The notes beneath the pieces are model-generated. The model was not told the origin of the DNA and ran no database searches. It saw only the letters and a program-made list of their open reading frames with translations. From Stenotrophomonas oahuensis (GTDB lineage: Bacteria > Pseudomonadota > Gammaproteobacteria > Xanthomonadales > Xanthomonadaceae): DNA of 64,000 bases. The translations under genes were made by a program, and so were the position numbers. Below are positions 28,280 through 37,800 of this stretch, piece after piece (the stretch's first letter is position 1; each line of letters starts with the position of its first letter). The stretch covers positions 1,518,501-1,582,500 of the forward strand of contig NZ_CP115541.1 in NCBI RefSeq assembly GCF_031834595.1. Direction: 5' to 3'.

Positions 28280-29965
28280 ATGATCGTAGGGATAGATCTC
28301 GGTACCACGCATTCGTTGATCGGCGTGCACCGGGCCCAGGGAGGGGAGCTGTTCCCCAATGCACATGGCGACCTGCTGACCCCGTCGGTGGTCAGCCTGG
28401 ACGGCGATACCGTGCTGGTCGGCAAGGCCGCGCAGGAGCGGCTGGTCAGCCACCCGCAGCACACCGTGGCGCACTTCAAGCGCTGGATGGGCAGCGACCG
28501 CGAGGTCCGCCTGGGCGGCCGCGCGTTCCGCGCCGAGGAGCTGTCCGCACTGGTGCTGCGCTCGCTGCTGGCCGATGCCGAAGCCGCGCTGGGGCAGAAG
28601 ATCGAGGAAGCGGTGATCAGCGTGCCGGCGTACTTCTCCGACGCGCAGCGCAAGGCCACCCGCGCCGCCGGCGAGCTGGCCGGCATCCGGGTCGAGCGCC
28701 TGATCAACGAACCCACCGCCGCCGCGCTCGCCTACGGGCTGCAGCAGCGCGACGAGGAGGGCCGGGTGCTGGTGCTGGACCTGGGCGGCGGTACCTTCGA
28801 CGTGTCGATCCTGGAATTGTTCGAGGGCGTGATCGAAGTGCACGCCAGTGCCGGCGACAACTTCCTCGGCGGCGAGGACTTCCTGCAGGTGCTGGTGGAT
28901 GCCTTCCACACCGACCAGGGCCTGGACAGCAAGGCACTGGCGGCACCGGAACAGGCCCAGCTGCTGCGCCGCCTGGAGCAGTTCAAGCGCGAGCTTAGTT
29001 CGCAGGGCGACTGCACGCTGCAGATGACCCTGGCCAACCGCGAGTTCAACTGGACGCTGGACGAAGCGCGTTACGCACAACTGTGCGAGCCGCTGCTGCA
29101 GCGCATGCGCGGCCCGATTGAACGCGCCATCCGTGACGCGCGGATCAAGCCGGAAGCACTGGATGACATCGTGCTGGTGGGTGGCGCGGTGCGCATGCCG
29201 ATGATCAGCCGCCTGGTCACGCGCATGTTCGGCCGCCTGCCGTTACGCCACATCCACCCCGACCAGGCGATCGCGCTGGGCGCGACCGTGGCCGCCGGCC
29301 TGAAGAGCCGCGACCAGACCCTGGAAGAGATCGTGCTGACCGACGTGTGCCCGTACACGCTGGGCACCCAGGTCTCGCGGCGCGGCCCGGATGGCGGCGA
29401 GCGCGCCGGCTATTTCCACCCGATCATCCAGCGCAACAGCGTGGTGCCGGTAAGCCGTGAGGATCGGTTCTTCCCGGTCCGCGACGACCAGCGCGAAGTG
29501 GTCATCGACGTCTACCAGGGCGAGAGCCCGACCGTGGACAAGAACATCAAGCTGGGTGAACTGCGTATTCCGCTGGCACGTGGCAAGGCCTCCGAGAAGG
29601 GCCTGACCACGCGCTTCACCTACGACGTGAACGGTCTGCTGCAGGTGGAAGTCACCGAGGATGCCAGCGGCAAGCGCTATGAGCTGGTGCTGGAACAGAA
29701 CCCGGGGCTGCTGTCGCCGGAGGAAATCCAGTCGCGCCTGCAGGCGCTGCAGGGGTTGAAGATCCACCCCCGCGACGTGCAGCAGAACGTGGCCGTGCTG
29801 GCGCGTGCCGAGCGGCTGTATGAAGAGTTCATTGATCAGCGCGAACTGGTCCAGCACTGGCTGCAGCAGTTCCGCCATGTACTGGACAGCCAGGACCTGG
29901 CACGCATCGAGAAGCACCGCGGCGAGCTGCTGGAGGCGATGGACGCGCTGGAACGCGACGCGTGA
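28280..29965 (+). CDS. hscC: Hsp70-family chaperone HscC
   Basis: The 561-residue Hsp70 protein begins MIVGIDLGTTHSLIGVHRAQ and shows phosphate-binding motifs VLDLGGGTFDVSILELFEG and IVLVGGAVRMPMISRLVTRMFG. A substrate-binding domain follows (GTQVSRRGPDGG, then LTTRFTYDVNGLLQVEV). It is shorter than DnaK (about 640) and close to HscC of E. coli (about 556), including a short C-terminal lid. The ATG at 28280 has AAGGGGG upstream. A J-like gene overlaps its stop by 4 bp (GTGA) and a second, broken, J-like gene follows. In E. coli hscC also sits near two membrane J-protein genes, djlB and djlC, which supports the assignment over a second DnaK. Confidence 0.9.
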   Translation: MIVGIDLGTTHSLIGVHRAQGGELFPNAHGDLLTPSVVSLDGDTVLVGKAAQERLVSHPQHTVAHFKRWMGSDREVRLGGRAFRAEELSALVLRSLLADAEAALGQKIEEAVISVPAYFSDAQRKATRAAGELAGIRVERLINEPTAAALAYGLQQRDEEGRVLVLDLGGGTFDVSILELFEGVIEVHASAGDNFLGGEDFLQVLVDAFHTDQGLDSKALAAPEQAQLLRRLEQFKRELSSQGDCTLQMTLANREFNWTLDEARYAQLCEPLLQRMRGPIERAIRDARIKPEALDDIVLVGGAVRMPMISRLVTRMFGRLPLRHIHPDQAIALGATVAAGLKSRDQTLEEIVLTDVCPYTLGTQVSRRGPDGGERAGYFHPIIQRNSVVPVSREDRFFPVRDDQREVVIDVYQGESPTVDKNIKLGELRIPLARGKASEKGLTTRFTYDVNGLLQVEVTEDASGKRYELVLEQNPGLLSPEEIQSRLQALQGLKIHPRDVQQNVAVLARAERLYEEFIDQRELVQHWLQQFRHVLDSQDLARIEKHRGELLEAMDALERDA

Positions 29966-31500
29966 GCTGGGGCCACGCCGAACTGGAGCTGGACGAGGAC
30001 GCCGACGAACGCGCGGTAAAGCGCGCGTATGCCAAGCGGCTGCGTACCACGCGGCCGGATGAGGATCCGGCAGGGTTCCAGCAGCTGCATGAGGCGTATC
30101 AGGCGGCGCTGGCCTACGCGAAGTATCGGGGGCAGTGGGACGAGGACGACGGCGAGCAGGACGACAGCGAGAACGCTGATGACGCTGCGCCTGCCCCGCC
30201 GGCCATGGACGTACTCCCAGTTGAGTTGCCTGAGCCACAGGCACCGGCAGCAGAACGTGTGGCTTCGGCCCCGTTCGTCGCCGGGCTGCGTCCGCTCGAA
30301 CCGGAGTCCGACGAACTGAGGCAGCACGACCCGGTACTACCGGTCGGTACTGATCCCGTGCCCACCGAGGCTGCGCCGGCGCGCCCGGCGATGCGGGTGT
30401 CCGAACCGGTGCCTGCGCCGTTGGACGTGAACGCCTTCGCCCAGCGCGTGCTCACCACGGCTGCAGAATCTGCGCCGGCCAGCTTCGAGCGCTGGCTGGA
30501 GCTGCGCCCGGAGCTGTGGTCGCTGGGCGACAAGCCGAGAATCGGCCACGTCGTGCTGCAGCGCGTGCTGAGCGAGGAGCTGCCGATCCAGGCCGCCAAC
30601 TTCGACCTGCTGGCCGAGTGCTTCCGCTGGAACGAAGTGGGCAGCGGGCTGGACCCGTACGACGCCCACGACTGCCGCGCGCGACTGCATCGCCATTGGC
30701 TGCTGCAGCCACGCAACCGCGTGGATCTGGCCGGATTCCTGCACAGCAGCGACACGCCCGTTACCGAGGCCGAAGCACGCGAGCGCATGCAGCGCCTCAC
30801 CCGCCCCTGGCACCACATGCAGGCCTTGTGGGACGCCTGGCTGCCACGCCGGGTGGACGCGATGCGCGAAACCCTCGCCAAGCTGGGCGTGGACAGCCCC
30901 GACCAGGCGCTGCCGCCGCTGCGTCCGCAGCAGGTGGCGTTCTGGCTGGCACTCGCCCAGCGCGGTCAGGTCAACGCGCCGCGCATGCAGTTGGCGCTGC
31001 TGCGCAGCGCCTGCGCTGCCAGTGCGCTGATGGTGTTCATGCTGCTGCTGGGCGTGATCACCAGCAGCACCAACACCGGTGGCAGTGCCTTCATCGTTGG
31101 CGGCTTCTGGGGCGCACTGGCACTGCTGACCGGCGGTGCCCTGCTGCTGCCGATGGTGGCACTGGTGCGCTGGCAGATTTCAGATGAGCGACCGAAGCAG
31201 AGGTGGCAGGTGGCACGCCTGCTGCTGATTCCATTGCTGGCGATTACCGCGTTTCTGCTGATTCACGCTGCGGAAGCGCGACTGGCCGGCAGCATTCTCG
31301 CGTGGGCGACGATGGCACTGGCGCTGGTGCGCTGGTGGCGGCGCGCCGGCTACCAGTTCCAGTTCAACGGCTGGCTGCTGCTGGCGCTGTGGCCGTTCCT
31401 GAAGCTGGGCGGGCTGGCATTGATGTTCGGCGAGGTTGCGCTGGGCATCGCGCTGCTGGGCTGGACCGTGGATGCGGTGACCCAGGTGGCGAGGCAGTGA
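29962..31500 (+). CDS. Membrane-anchored J-domain-like protein (DjlB/DjlC-like)
   Basis: The 512-residue protein has an N-terminal J-domain-like segment (ERAVKRAYAKRLRTTRPDED, then FQQLHEAYQAALAYAKY). The position of the canonical HPD tripeptide reads RPD. An acidic, alanine/proline-rich linker follows, then a soluble helical domain (about 155-340) and a C-terminal membrane region with four or five helices (SALMVFMLLLGVI, FWGALALLTGGALLLPMVAL, LLIPLLAITAFLLI, WLLLALWPFLKLGGLALMF). It starts at GTG 29962, overlapping the hscC stop in GTGA, so it is translationally coupled. The likely role is a membrane-tethered co-chaperone of HscC, by context and by resemblance in layout to DjlB/DjlC. Confidence 0.82.
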   Translation: MSWGHAELELDEDADERAVKRAYAKRLRTTRPDEDPAGFQQLHEAYQAALAYAKYRGQWDEDDGEQDDSENADDAAPAPPAMDVLPVELPEPQAPAAERVASAPFVAGLRPLEPESDELRQHDPVLPVGTDPVPTEAAPARPAMRVSEPVPAPLDVNAFAQRVLTTAAESAPASFERWLELRPELWSLGDKPRIGHVVLQRVLSEELPIQAANFDLLAECFRWNEVGSGLDPYDAHDCRARLHRHWLLQPRNRVDLAGFLHSSDTPVTEAEARERMQRLTRPWHHMQALWDAWLPRRVDAMRETLAKLGVDSPDQALPPLRPQQVAFWLALAQRGQVNAPRMQLALLRSACAASALMVFMLLLGVITSSTNTGGSAFIVGGFWGALALLTGGALLLPMVALVRWQISDERPKQRWQVARLLLIPLLAITAFLLIHAAEARLAGSILAWATMALALVRWWRRAGYQFQFNGWLLLALWPFLKLGGLALMFGEVALGIALLGWTVDAVTQVARQ

Positions 31501-31504
31501 TCGG

Positions 31505-32824
31505 ATGAGCTGGGGCCTTGAGTGGTTGGGACTGGACGCGGGTGCCGATGAGCGCGCGATCAAGCGGGCCTATGCGCAGCGGTTGCGTCACACGCGACCA
31601 GACGAAGACCCCGAGGCGTTCCAGCTGCTGCACTAGGCGTACAGAGCCGCGCTGGCTGCCATTGCGCACGAAAGTAATTCCGGCGCACCAGTACGGTCCA
31701 CGGAACCGGCTCAGTACGGGTCTGTCAGCGAATCGCTGGATGTCACGGCCGTGGCCCAGCGCATTGCCGGGCAAGCCGCTGCGCTGGATGCCCGCGAGCT
31801 GGATGCATGGCTGCAGGCACTGCCCGAACTGTGGTCACTGGACGACAAGCCCCGCATAGGCGTTGCGGTGTTCTCGACCATTGAGATGCGCGAGTTGCGG
31901 CTGGCACCCAGCATGTTCGACTGCCTGAGCCTGTGCTTTGGCTGGGACGATCTCAACAGTCCGCTGTGGCAGGAGGACGTGGAGCGGGTGCGGCGGCGCT
32001 GTGAGCAGTCCTGGCTGTTGTCTCCAGACGGTGAGCAGGCGCTGGCCCGTCGCTACATTGCCCAGACCGACGGCATGCTGATGCCGGAGGGCAGCGTGCT
32101 GCGGTCGATGCGGCAGCCGCGGCCACGTTGGCGGAATCGGCTGACTGCCTTGATTCCTGGGCGCGCCTCCGAGGCCGTTGGCCTGTTGAGCGCGCTGGAA
32201 TACTGGTACACGCGACAGACCCCGCCCGGCCTGGACCCGGACCAGGTAGCCTTCTGGGCGCGATTTGGTACCCGCCCTCGCCTGCACACCCTGTACAACG
32301 GTGCGCGCGTCTGCCTGGCAGGTCTGGTGCTCGGGCTCCTCTGCACCTGGGGCGTGGTCAGCAGCTGGCCACTACCGCCCTCCGAAGGCGGGTGGTTCAG
32401 CGGTCCGCAGAAGGCGGTGGTGATCATTCTGGGCGCAACGCTTTTCGGTCCACTGCTTTGGGCCGCCGGCGTCTCCTGGCGGGCACTGGTGCACTGGCAG
32501 TTGGCCTGGCAGCCAAACAGTCCAATCCTGGGGTGGCTGTGGAAGCTGGTGGTGCCGCTGCTGGTGCTGATCAGCATGGCGGTGGTATGGCTGGGCCTGC
32601 GCTGGACCGACGGCATGCCATGGGGCGCACTCAGCGTTACGTGGCTGATCAGCGCCCTCACCCTGCACCTCGCGTGGGCGCGGCGGATGCATCGGCAGGA
32701 CACCCCGTCTCAGGATAGCGCCGGTGATGCGTTGAGCCTGCTCGGTGCCACCTTACTGCTGGTGCCCGCCTGGGGCGCTGCATTGCTGTGCTGGTGGATG
32801 GACCTGCGCGACGACCGAGCGTAG
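31505..32824 (+). pseudogene. Second J-domain-like membrane protein gene, interrupted by an amber codon
   Basis: A paralogue of the preceding gene starts at ATG 31505 (MSWGLEWLGLDAGADERAIK) and would encode 439 residues, but codon 44 (31634-31636) is TAG. The paralogue has glutamate in this place (FQQLHEAYQ against FQLLH*AYR), so one G-to-T change in GAG explains it. The frame then stays open to 32824: soluble domain ELDAWLQALPELWSLDDKPRIG and a membrane region with about four helices. An in-frame ATG at 31751 could start a truncated product without the J segment. The spacing to the previous stop is 4 bp, so it belonged to the hscC operon. The final TAG overlaps a SMAG repeat. Confidence 0.8.
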
Positions 32825-32845
32825 AGCCGGGCTTGCCCGGCTGCG
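32821..32845 (+). repeat. SMAG element providing the stop of the upstream gene
   Basis: GTAGAGCCGGGCTTGCCCGG with its perfect stem. The TAG of the GTAG tip (32822-32824) is the stop codon of the broken J-protein gene. No T-run follows, so termination here is uncertain. Confidence 0.8.
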
Positions 32846-32988
32846 CATCATCGTTCTGGAGGCAGTCGTGTGCGAGATGCGTGTCAGACCGCGTACATCG
32901 CGTTCGGGGTGATCGCGACGTTCGCTCTAGGGTCGATGTCACCCGGGTGATTACACTCCGCCGCAACGGATCATCCTGCAGTACGGAT

Positions 32989-33930
32989 ATGGATCAACAC
33001 GCACGCTTCCACCTCGTATACGACGGCCCCGCCCTGGTACAGCACCAGATGGAGGTGCGCGCCCTCGCCCCTGCCCTGCTCGCAATGGGTGAACTCGTCG
33101 AGCGCGCCAATGAACTGGTCAATGGCAGTCAGGCCAGGATCACGCTGAATGTCCATGCCTCGTTCAAGACGGGCTCCTTCGGCATCGACCTGGAGCTGGC
33201 GCAGTCGCTCTGGCAGAAGGCACTGGATTTTGCCAATGGCAGCTCGGCCACGGGCGTACTGAATCTAGTGGGCCTGCTGGGCATCGGAACATCCGCCGGC
33301 GTCGGCCTGGTGCAGGTCATTTCCTGGCTCCGCGGTCGCGGCGTAGATCGCATCGAGCCCCTTGGCGAGCGCAGATCGCGCCTGCACGTCGAGGGGGAGT
33401 ACCTGGACATTGAAGCGCCCGTCCTTTTGCTTCTGGAGGACTACCGCGTGCGTAGAGCACTTGAGGGCATCATCGCTGAGCCGCTGCGCAACGAAGGCAT
33501 CGACTGCGTCGCCGTGGTGGATCACCAGGTCCAGCATGTACTCGTGTCGATCGAACGCGCTGAGGCGGTGTACTTCAAAGCGCCCAGCCCGGAAGACGAG
33601 ACGCTGCAGAGCAACGAGTACGTCGGCACCTTGCAGGTACTGACCCTCGCGTTTCAGGATGGCAACAAGTGGCGCTTCACCGAAGGCGGCGGCGTTACCT
33701 ACTATGCCGTTGTGCAGGATGAAGGCTTCCTCAGCCGGATTCACCTTAACCAGGTGAAGTTCGCCAAGGACGACATCATCAAGGCGCGTATCCGACGCAC
33801 CCAGCGCATCACCAAAGACGGATTGAAGGCCGATTACGAGGTGCTGGAGGTTCTGGAGCATCGCAGCGCCTCGCCCAAGGTTCAGCTGCGCATGAACTTT
33901 GCAGGCAACAGTCGCACGCCATCAACGTGA
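32989..33930 (+). CDS. Protein of unknown function
   Basis: I do not recognise this 313-residue protein. It begins MDQHARFHLVYDGPALVQHQ. A helical N-terminal part (LAPALLAMGELVERANELVNG) is followed by strands (ARITLNVHASFKTGSFGIDLEL), then a short hydrophobic glycine-rich segment (ATGVLNLVGLLGIGTSAGVGLVQVISWL, about 90-115) that could be membrane-associated. The C-terminal half is mixed alpha/beta with no cysteines of note. The ATG at 32989 is chosen because homologous-looking sequence starts there; the frame is open upstream, but that part is arginine-rich and lies over repeats. It is a single gene bounded by a SMAG element and a hairpin, so probably monocistronic. Confidence 0.6.
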   Translation: MDQHARFHLVYDGPALVQHQMEVRALAPALLAMGELVERANELVNGSQARITLNVHASFKTGSFGIDLELAQSLWQKALDFANGSSATGVLNLVGLLGIGTSAGVGLVQVISWLRGRGVDRIEPLGERRSRLHVEGEYLDIEAPVLLLLEDYRVRRALEGIIAEPLRNEGIDCVAVVDHQVQHVLVSIERAEAVYFKAPSPEDETLQSNEYVGTLQVLTLAFQDGNKWRFTEGGGVTYYAVVQDEGFLSRIHLNQVKFAKDDIIKARIRRTQRITKDGLKADYEVLEVLEHRSASPKVQLRMNFAGNSRTPST

Positions 33931-33960
33931 ATCCCCGCATGCGTCCACGCAGGGATTCAC
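33927..33960. terminator. Hairpin between convergent genes
   Basis: GTGAATCCC and GGGATTCAC form a strong stem overlapping the stop of the unknown gene at 33930 and lying 10 bp from the end of the convergent SymE-like gene. No T-run follows on either strand, so it may work as a weak or bidirectional terminator or as an mRNA-end stabiliser. Confidence 0.5.
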
Positions 33961-33970
33961 AGGCGTAAGT

Positions 33971-34264
33971 TCATCGGCAGACCATCGCGATGCTGCCCGC
34001 CGGGCCTTGGCGGTCGCGCACATAAGTGACGGCTACGATCGGCTCACGTGTAGAAAGCAGGATGTAACCGGGGCCGGCTTCCACTTTGACACGGGTGCCC
34101 GGTTCAATACCCGCGCGTGATATCCACATTCCACGCAGCTTGATGCAGGGAATCAACGGGTCGTCGGGTTGGCGCTCCACACCGTCGTGGTGCAGCGTGT
34201 GGACCTGGATGCTGCGCGGGGTGTGCCAGTGGAAGGTGATGCGGGGTTTTTCTTTCTTTTGCAT
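33971..34264 (-). CDS. SymE-family type I toxin-like protein
   Basis: The 97-residue basic protein has the SymE signature in residues 43-72 (IKLRGMWISRAGI, GTRVKVEAGPGYILLST), an AbrB-like swapped-hairpin fold in the family. SymE of E. coli is an SOS-induced toxin that condenses the nucleoid and is held down by the antisense RNA SymR. A tail of about 25 residues after the core (REPIVAVTYVRDRQG...) extends the typical sequence. The ATG at 34264 follows AGAGG at a good distance. Two strong hairpins precede it (34287-34389). No obvious LexA box is seen upstream, and an antisense partner cannot be proven by eye. Confidence 0.78.
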   Translation of the reverse strand: MQKKEKPRITFHWHTPRSIQVHTLHHDGVERQPDDPLIPCIKLRGMWISRAGIEPGTRVKVEAGPGYILLSTREPIVAVTYVRDRQGPAGSIAMVCR

Positions 34265-34286
34265 GATTGACCTCTCATAGAGACTC

Positions 34287-34389
34287 TTCCCCGCCGGGAT
34301 GGCGGGGAAGCCGGGAGGCTGAAAGCCGTCTGCGTACGCACGGCGTGACGTATTTCCGCGAGGGTGTTGTATTGCGCCACCCTCCCGGC
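34287..34389 (-). other. Structured leader of the SymE-like gene
   Basis: Two inverted repeats lie directly upstream of the toxin start: a tight hairpin at 34287-34309 (arms TTCCCCGCC and GGCGGGGAA) and a larger one whose 9-bp arms GCCGGGAGG and CCTCCCGGC close an 80-nt span, 34310-34389. They could be translated-leader control structures or part of an antisense RNA gene on the plus strand, as SymR is for SymE. Either reading is inference. Confidence 0.4.
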
Positions 34390-34892
34390 ATTGTCTTGCT
34401 TACATACGCAGTTAGAGCTTTCAGACTCTTGGGCCAACCATGCAACAGACGCAACGATAGCGGATGTAGGAATTTTTGCGTGATGTTGGCGGGGTGCGCG
34501 GCGGTTTTTGGCGACGTGACGTGATTGGTTTGCGGAGCGACGTCACGCGTTGTAACGCGGGGAATTTCAGGTTTTGGCGAGTGTCGCAACCGGGTTGGGT
34601 TCGGTTGCGGAGAGCCAGGTTCGCAGGGTTTCGCGGTGGCGCGATTGGCGTGTTTTTGCCGGAGGAGCGCGGTTTCGATCCGGGGTCATGCGTTACCGGA
34701 TGTGGGGTGTTTCCGTGCCGTCGTCTGTCGACCGACGCTACCATTCCACCAGTCCAACATTTCGAGCGAACCCATCGTCGCAGAGATGTCGGCGTAGTGA
34801 CACGCCATGCGTGTCAGCGGGATGCCCGAACGTGGCAATGACACGCATGGCGTGTCACTACGCGCCCCCTCTAAGCCGTCGGAGGCGCGATG
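34390..34892. other. Gene-free spacer between the SymE-like gene and tamB
   Basis: About 500 bp without a supportable gene. The first 200 bp are visibly more AT-rich than the surroundings (for example GGAATTTTTGCGTGATG near 34470), which suggests foreign origin together with the toxin gene. The right half holds repeats (34718-34861). Confidence 0.5.
34718..34861. repeat. Three SMAG/REP-like palindromes
   Basis: One unit at 34718-34742 (CGTCGTCTGTCGACCGACG with a CTACC tip) is followed by a mirrored pair with the stem TGACACGC-ATG-GCGTGTCA and GTAG tips at 34794-34816 and 34838-34861. The unit at 34718 has a near copy at 61207-61231, and the pair resembles one at 53863. Confidence 0.75.
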
Positions 34893-37800
34893 TTATTTCT
34901 CGCGCCGCCAGTTCAGGGAGCCTCGGTTTTCCACCGTGCTCGATTCGAGTTCGAGGTCGAAGCCGCGGCGTAGCAGGTACTTCAGCGTGAGCACCGAGCC
35001 GCTGCCGACCATCGAGACGCCGTAGCCGATGTACAGCTTGGGCGAGATGTACTTGCCGAAGCCGATCACCGAACCGCCCAGCGCGCGCGACTGGCTTACG
35101 CCCGCATCGTCCAGCCCCAGCTTCGCGCCCAGCTGCGAGGCCAGCAGGCCACTGCCCGCCGACAGCGCCGCCGAAGCCGCCGTCACCTGCTGGGTCTGGT
35201 CGCTGCTCGCATTGGTCAGGCTGCGGCCCAGCACCAGGTACGCCAACGCTTCAGACTGCGACATCGCCGGTTCCGACCACACGTCCACGCGCGGCGACTG
35301 CGCGCGCCCGGTCACATCGATGCCCGCCGTCACATCGCCAATCCGGCGCTCCGCGCGGATGTTGATGCGCGGGTCGCTGACCGCGTTGTAGTTCCAGTTG
35401 AGGTTGCCGCGTGTAATCGTCAGATCCTGCCCGTACGCCTTGTAGCGCCCGCGCACTTCCAGCGCACCGTTCGCCGTCATCTCCCGGCCCGGGCGCGCCC
35501 ACACCTGCATCTTGCCGCCCAGCCCGCCCTTCAGGCCGAAGCCGGCCATGTTGACCTTGTCGCCCAGGCTCACGGTCAGGTCCATGTCCAGCGGCGAGGT
35601 CGGCCCTTCCTCCGGGTCCGCCGGGTCCAGCACCACCACGTCTTCCGAAACCGAGGTGCCGCGATCCAGGCGCTCCAGGTCCAGGTCTGCCTCCGGCACA
35701 TGCACCGTGCCGCGCAGCTCCATCGCCGTCTGGGCCAAGGTGAAGTTCAGATCCGGATTGGCCACGATCCGCAGTTCCGGCGTGTTCGACAGCAGCACGT
35801 TCTCGCCGTGGATATGCAATTGCAACGGCTGTGCATCGCCGAACCACGACAGGCCGCCATCCACGAACAAGGTGCCCTTGCCCGAGTTCGCCTGCGCGGT
35901 AATTTTCGCCGAACCATCCGGCTGCGCCACGAAGCTGCCCGAGCCCTGATCGAACGTCAGCCCCAGCGCCGGGAACTCACCCTTGAAGTTGCTCAGCTTG
36001 GCCTCGCCACCCAGCGACGGCTGCCCACGCGTGCCGCGCAGGCTGACGTGACCTTCAATCAAACCGGTCGGTCGCACGATGTCCGGCGAGAACAGCTCCA
36101 GCCAGTACAGCCGCGACATGTTGAGGTACAGCTCGCCGTTCAGCGGCGCGCTGGCCTCCCAGCCGGTCTGGAACTTCGCATCCACGAAGCCGTTGCCCTG
36201 GAAGCCCACGCCCAGCTTGCCGACGATCTGCGCCGGGGTCATCTCCACGCTGGCCGAGAACTGGTCATACCGCACCAGCTCGCCACGCGCGTTGTCGCCC
36301 AGGCGGATGCCGCCTTCCATCGAGGCAATGCGCGCGTTGCCTTCCCACGCGTTGCCGCGCGGACGGATGCGGCCATCCAAGGTGATTTCGCCACGCAGAT
36401 GGATGCGCCGACCCGACTGCGGCGGCAGCCACGGCTGCACCAGCGCCAGCGGCAACGCGTCACCGCGCACCACCAGCCCGTCACGCGGCCAGTTGGCGCT
36501 GGCGCACAGCGCGCCGCCGGTGGCCGCACCCAGGCAGGTGTCGCTCAACGTGAAGTTGCTGCCCTGCACCGTGAACGTCGCCGGGCCGCGCAGGTTCCAG
36601 GCATCGCCCTTGATCGGCGCGATGTTCAACTGCGAAAGATCGCCCCGCCACGCGTTGCCTTGCTGACGCACGCCACCCTGCAGTGCCACCGCGCCCAGTT
36701 CGTTGCGCGCCTGCGCATCCAGCCGCAGGTTCGAGACACTGCCGCGTGCGTTGACGCTGAGCGTGTCCAGCAGCATGCCCACCTGCACCGCCGTGCCCTG
36801 CAGCGCCAGCGTGCCGTTGTCGCCCTGCCACGGCAGGCGGCCCTTGATGCTGAGCGATTCGGCGCTGTAGTCGCCGTAGCGCAGGCCATTGCCGACCAGA
36901 TCGGCGGTGATGTCCGGCGCGGTACGCGGCCCGCGCACCTGCACCGACCCGCGCAGGGTGCCGCTGTTGCCGGGCAGCAGGTCATCCAGCTGCACCGGGT
37001 CCAGCTGCGCCTGCACGTCCAGGCGGTCGCCCACGCTGCCCTTGGCGGTCAGGCGGCTGTTGCCCACCGCCAACCGCACATCGCCCTCGCCCTGCGTGCC
37101 GCGGATCGCGAAGCGGCCCTGCGCGTCCACCGATCGGCTGCGCAGCGTGCCTTTGATCCCGGGCACGTCCACGGTGGCTTCATAGGTCGGCGCAGTGCCG
37201 GGTGCGCTGCCGGCCGGCGGCGGCACCTGCCGGCCCTTGGAGGCCAGCGAACCGGACAGACGCCCATCCCAGCCCGGCACGAAGTAACCGGGATCGAAAG
37301 CGGCCAGCTTGGCGGCCACGTCCCAGTCCAGCTGCGGTGCCCAGGCCACCTGACCGGTCGCATCCAGCGTGCCGCCCGGGGTTTTGGCCTGCAGCTGCTT
37401 GATCTGTGCGGCCTGGTCGCTGCCGCGGATGTCGAACTGCAGGTCCGCGCTCTGCTGCTCGCGCTCGACCGAGGCCTCGCCCACCGCCGCCCATTGCTTC
37501 AGGGTACCGGCGAGGCCCATGCGCGCTTCTTTCAGCGTCACCGGCACCGGCGCGGCCGCACCGGGCGTGGTCGGGTCCGCCGCCGGCACGTAGGTGAGGT
37601 CGTTGGCGACGATGGAGAAGCGCAGGCTGGCGTTCTCGCGGTCGGTGAAATCAGCCTTGCCCTGCAGCCGTGCCTGCCCGCCAAAGCCCTTGATCACCAG
37701 CGGCGACACGGTCAGCACCTGGTCGGCCAGACCCACGTTGGAGGGGGCCAGTTCGACCACCAGGTCGCCCTGCTGCACGCGGCCCTGCAGGTGCGCCTGT

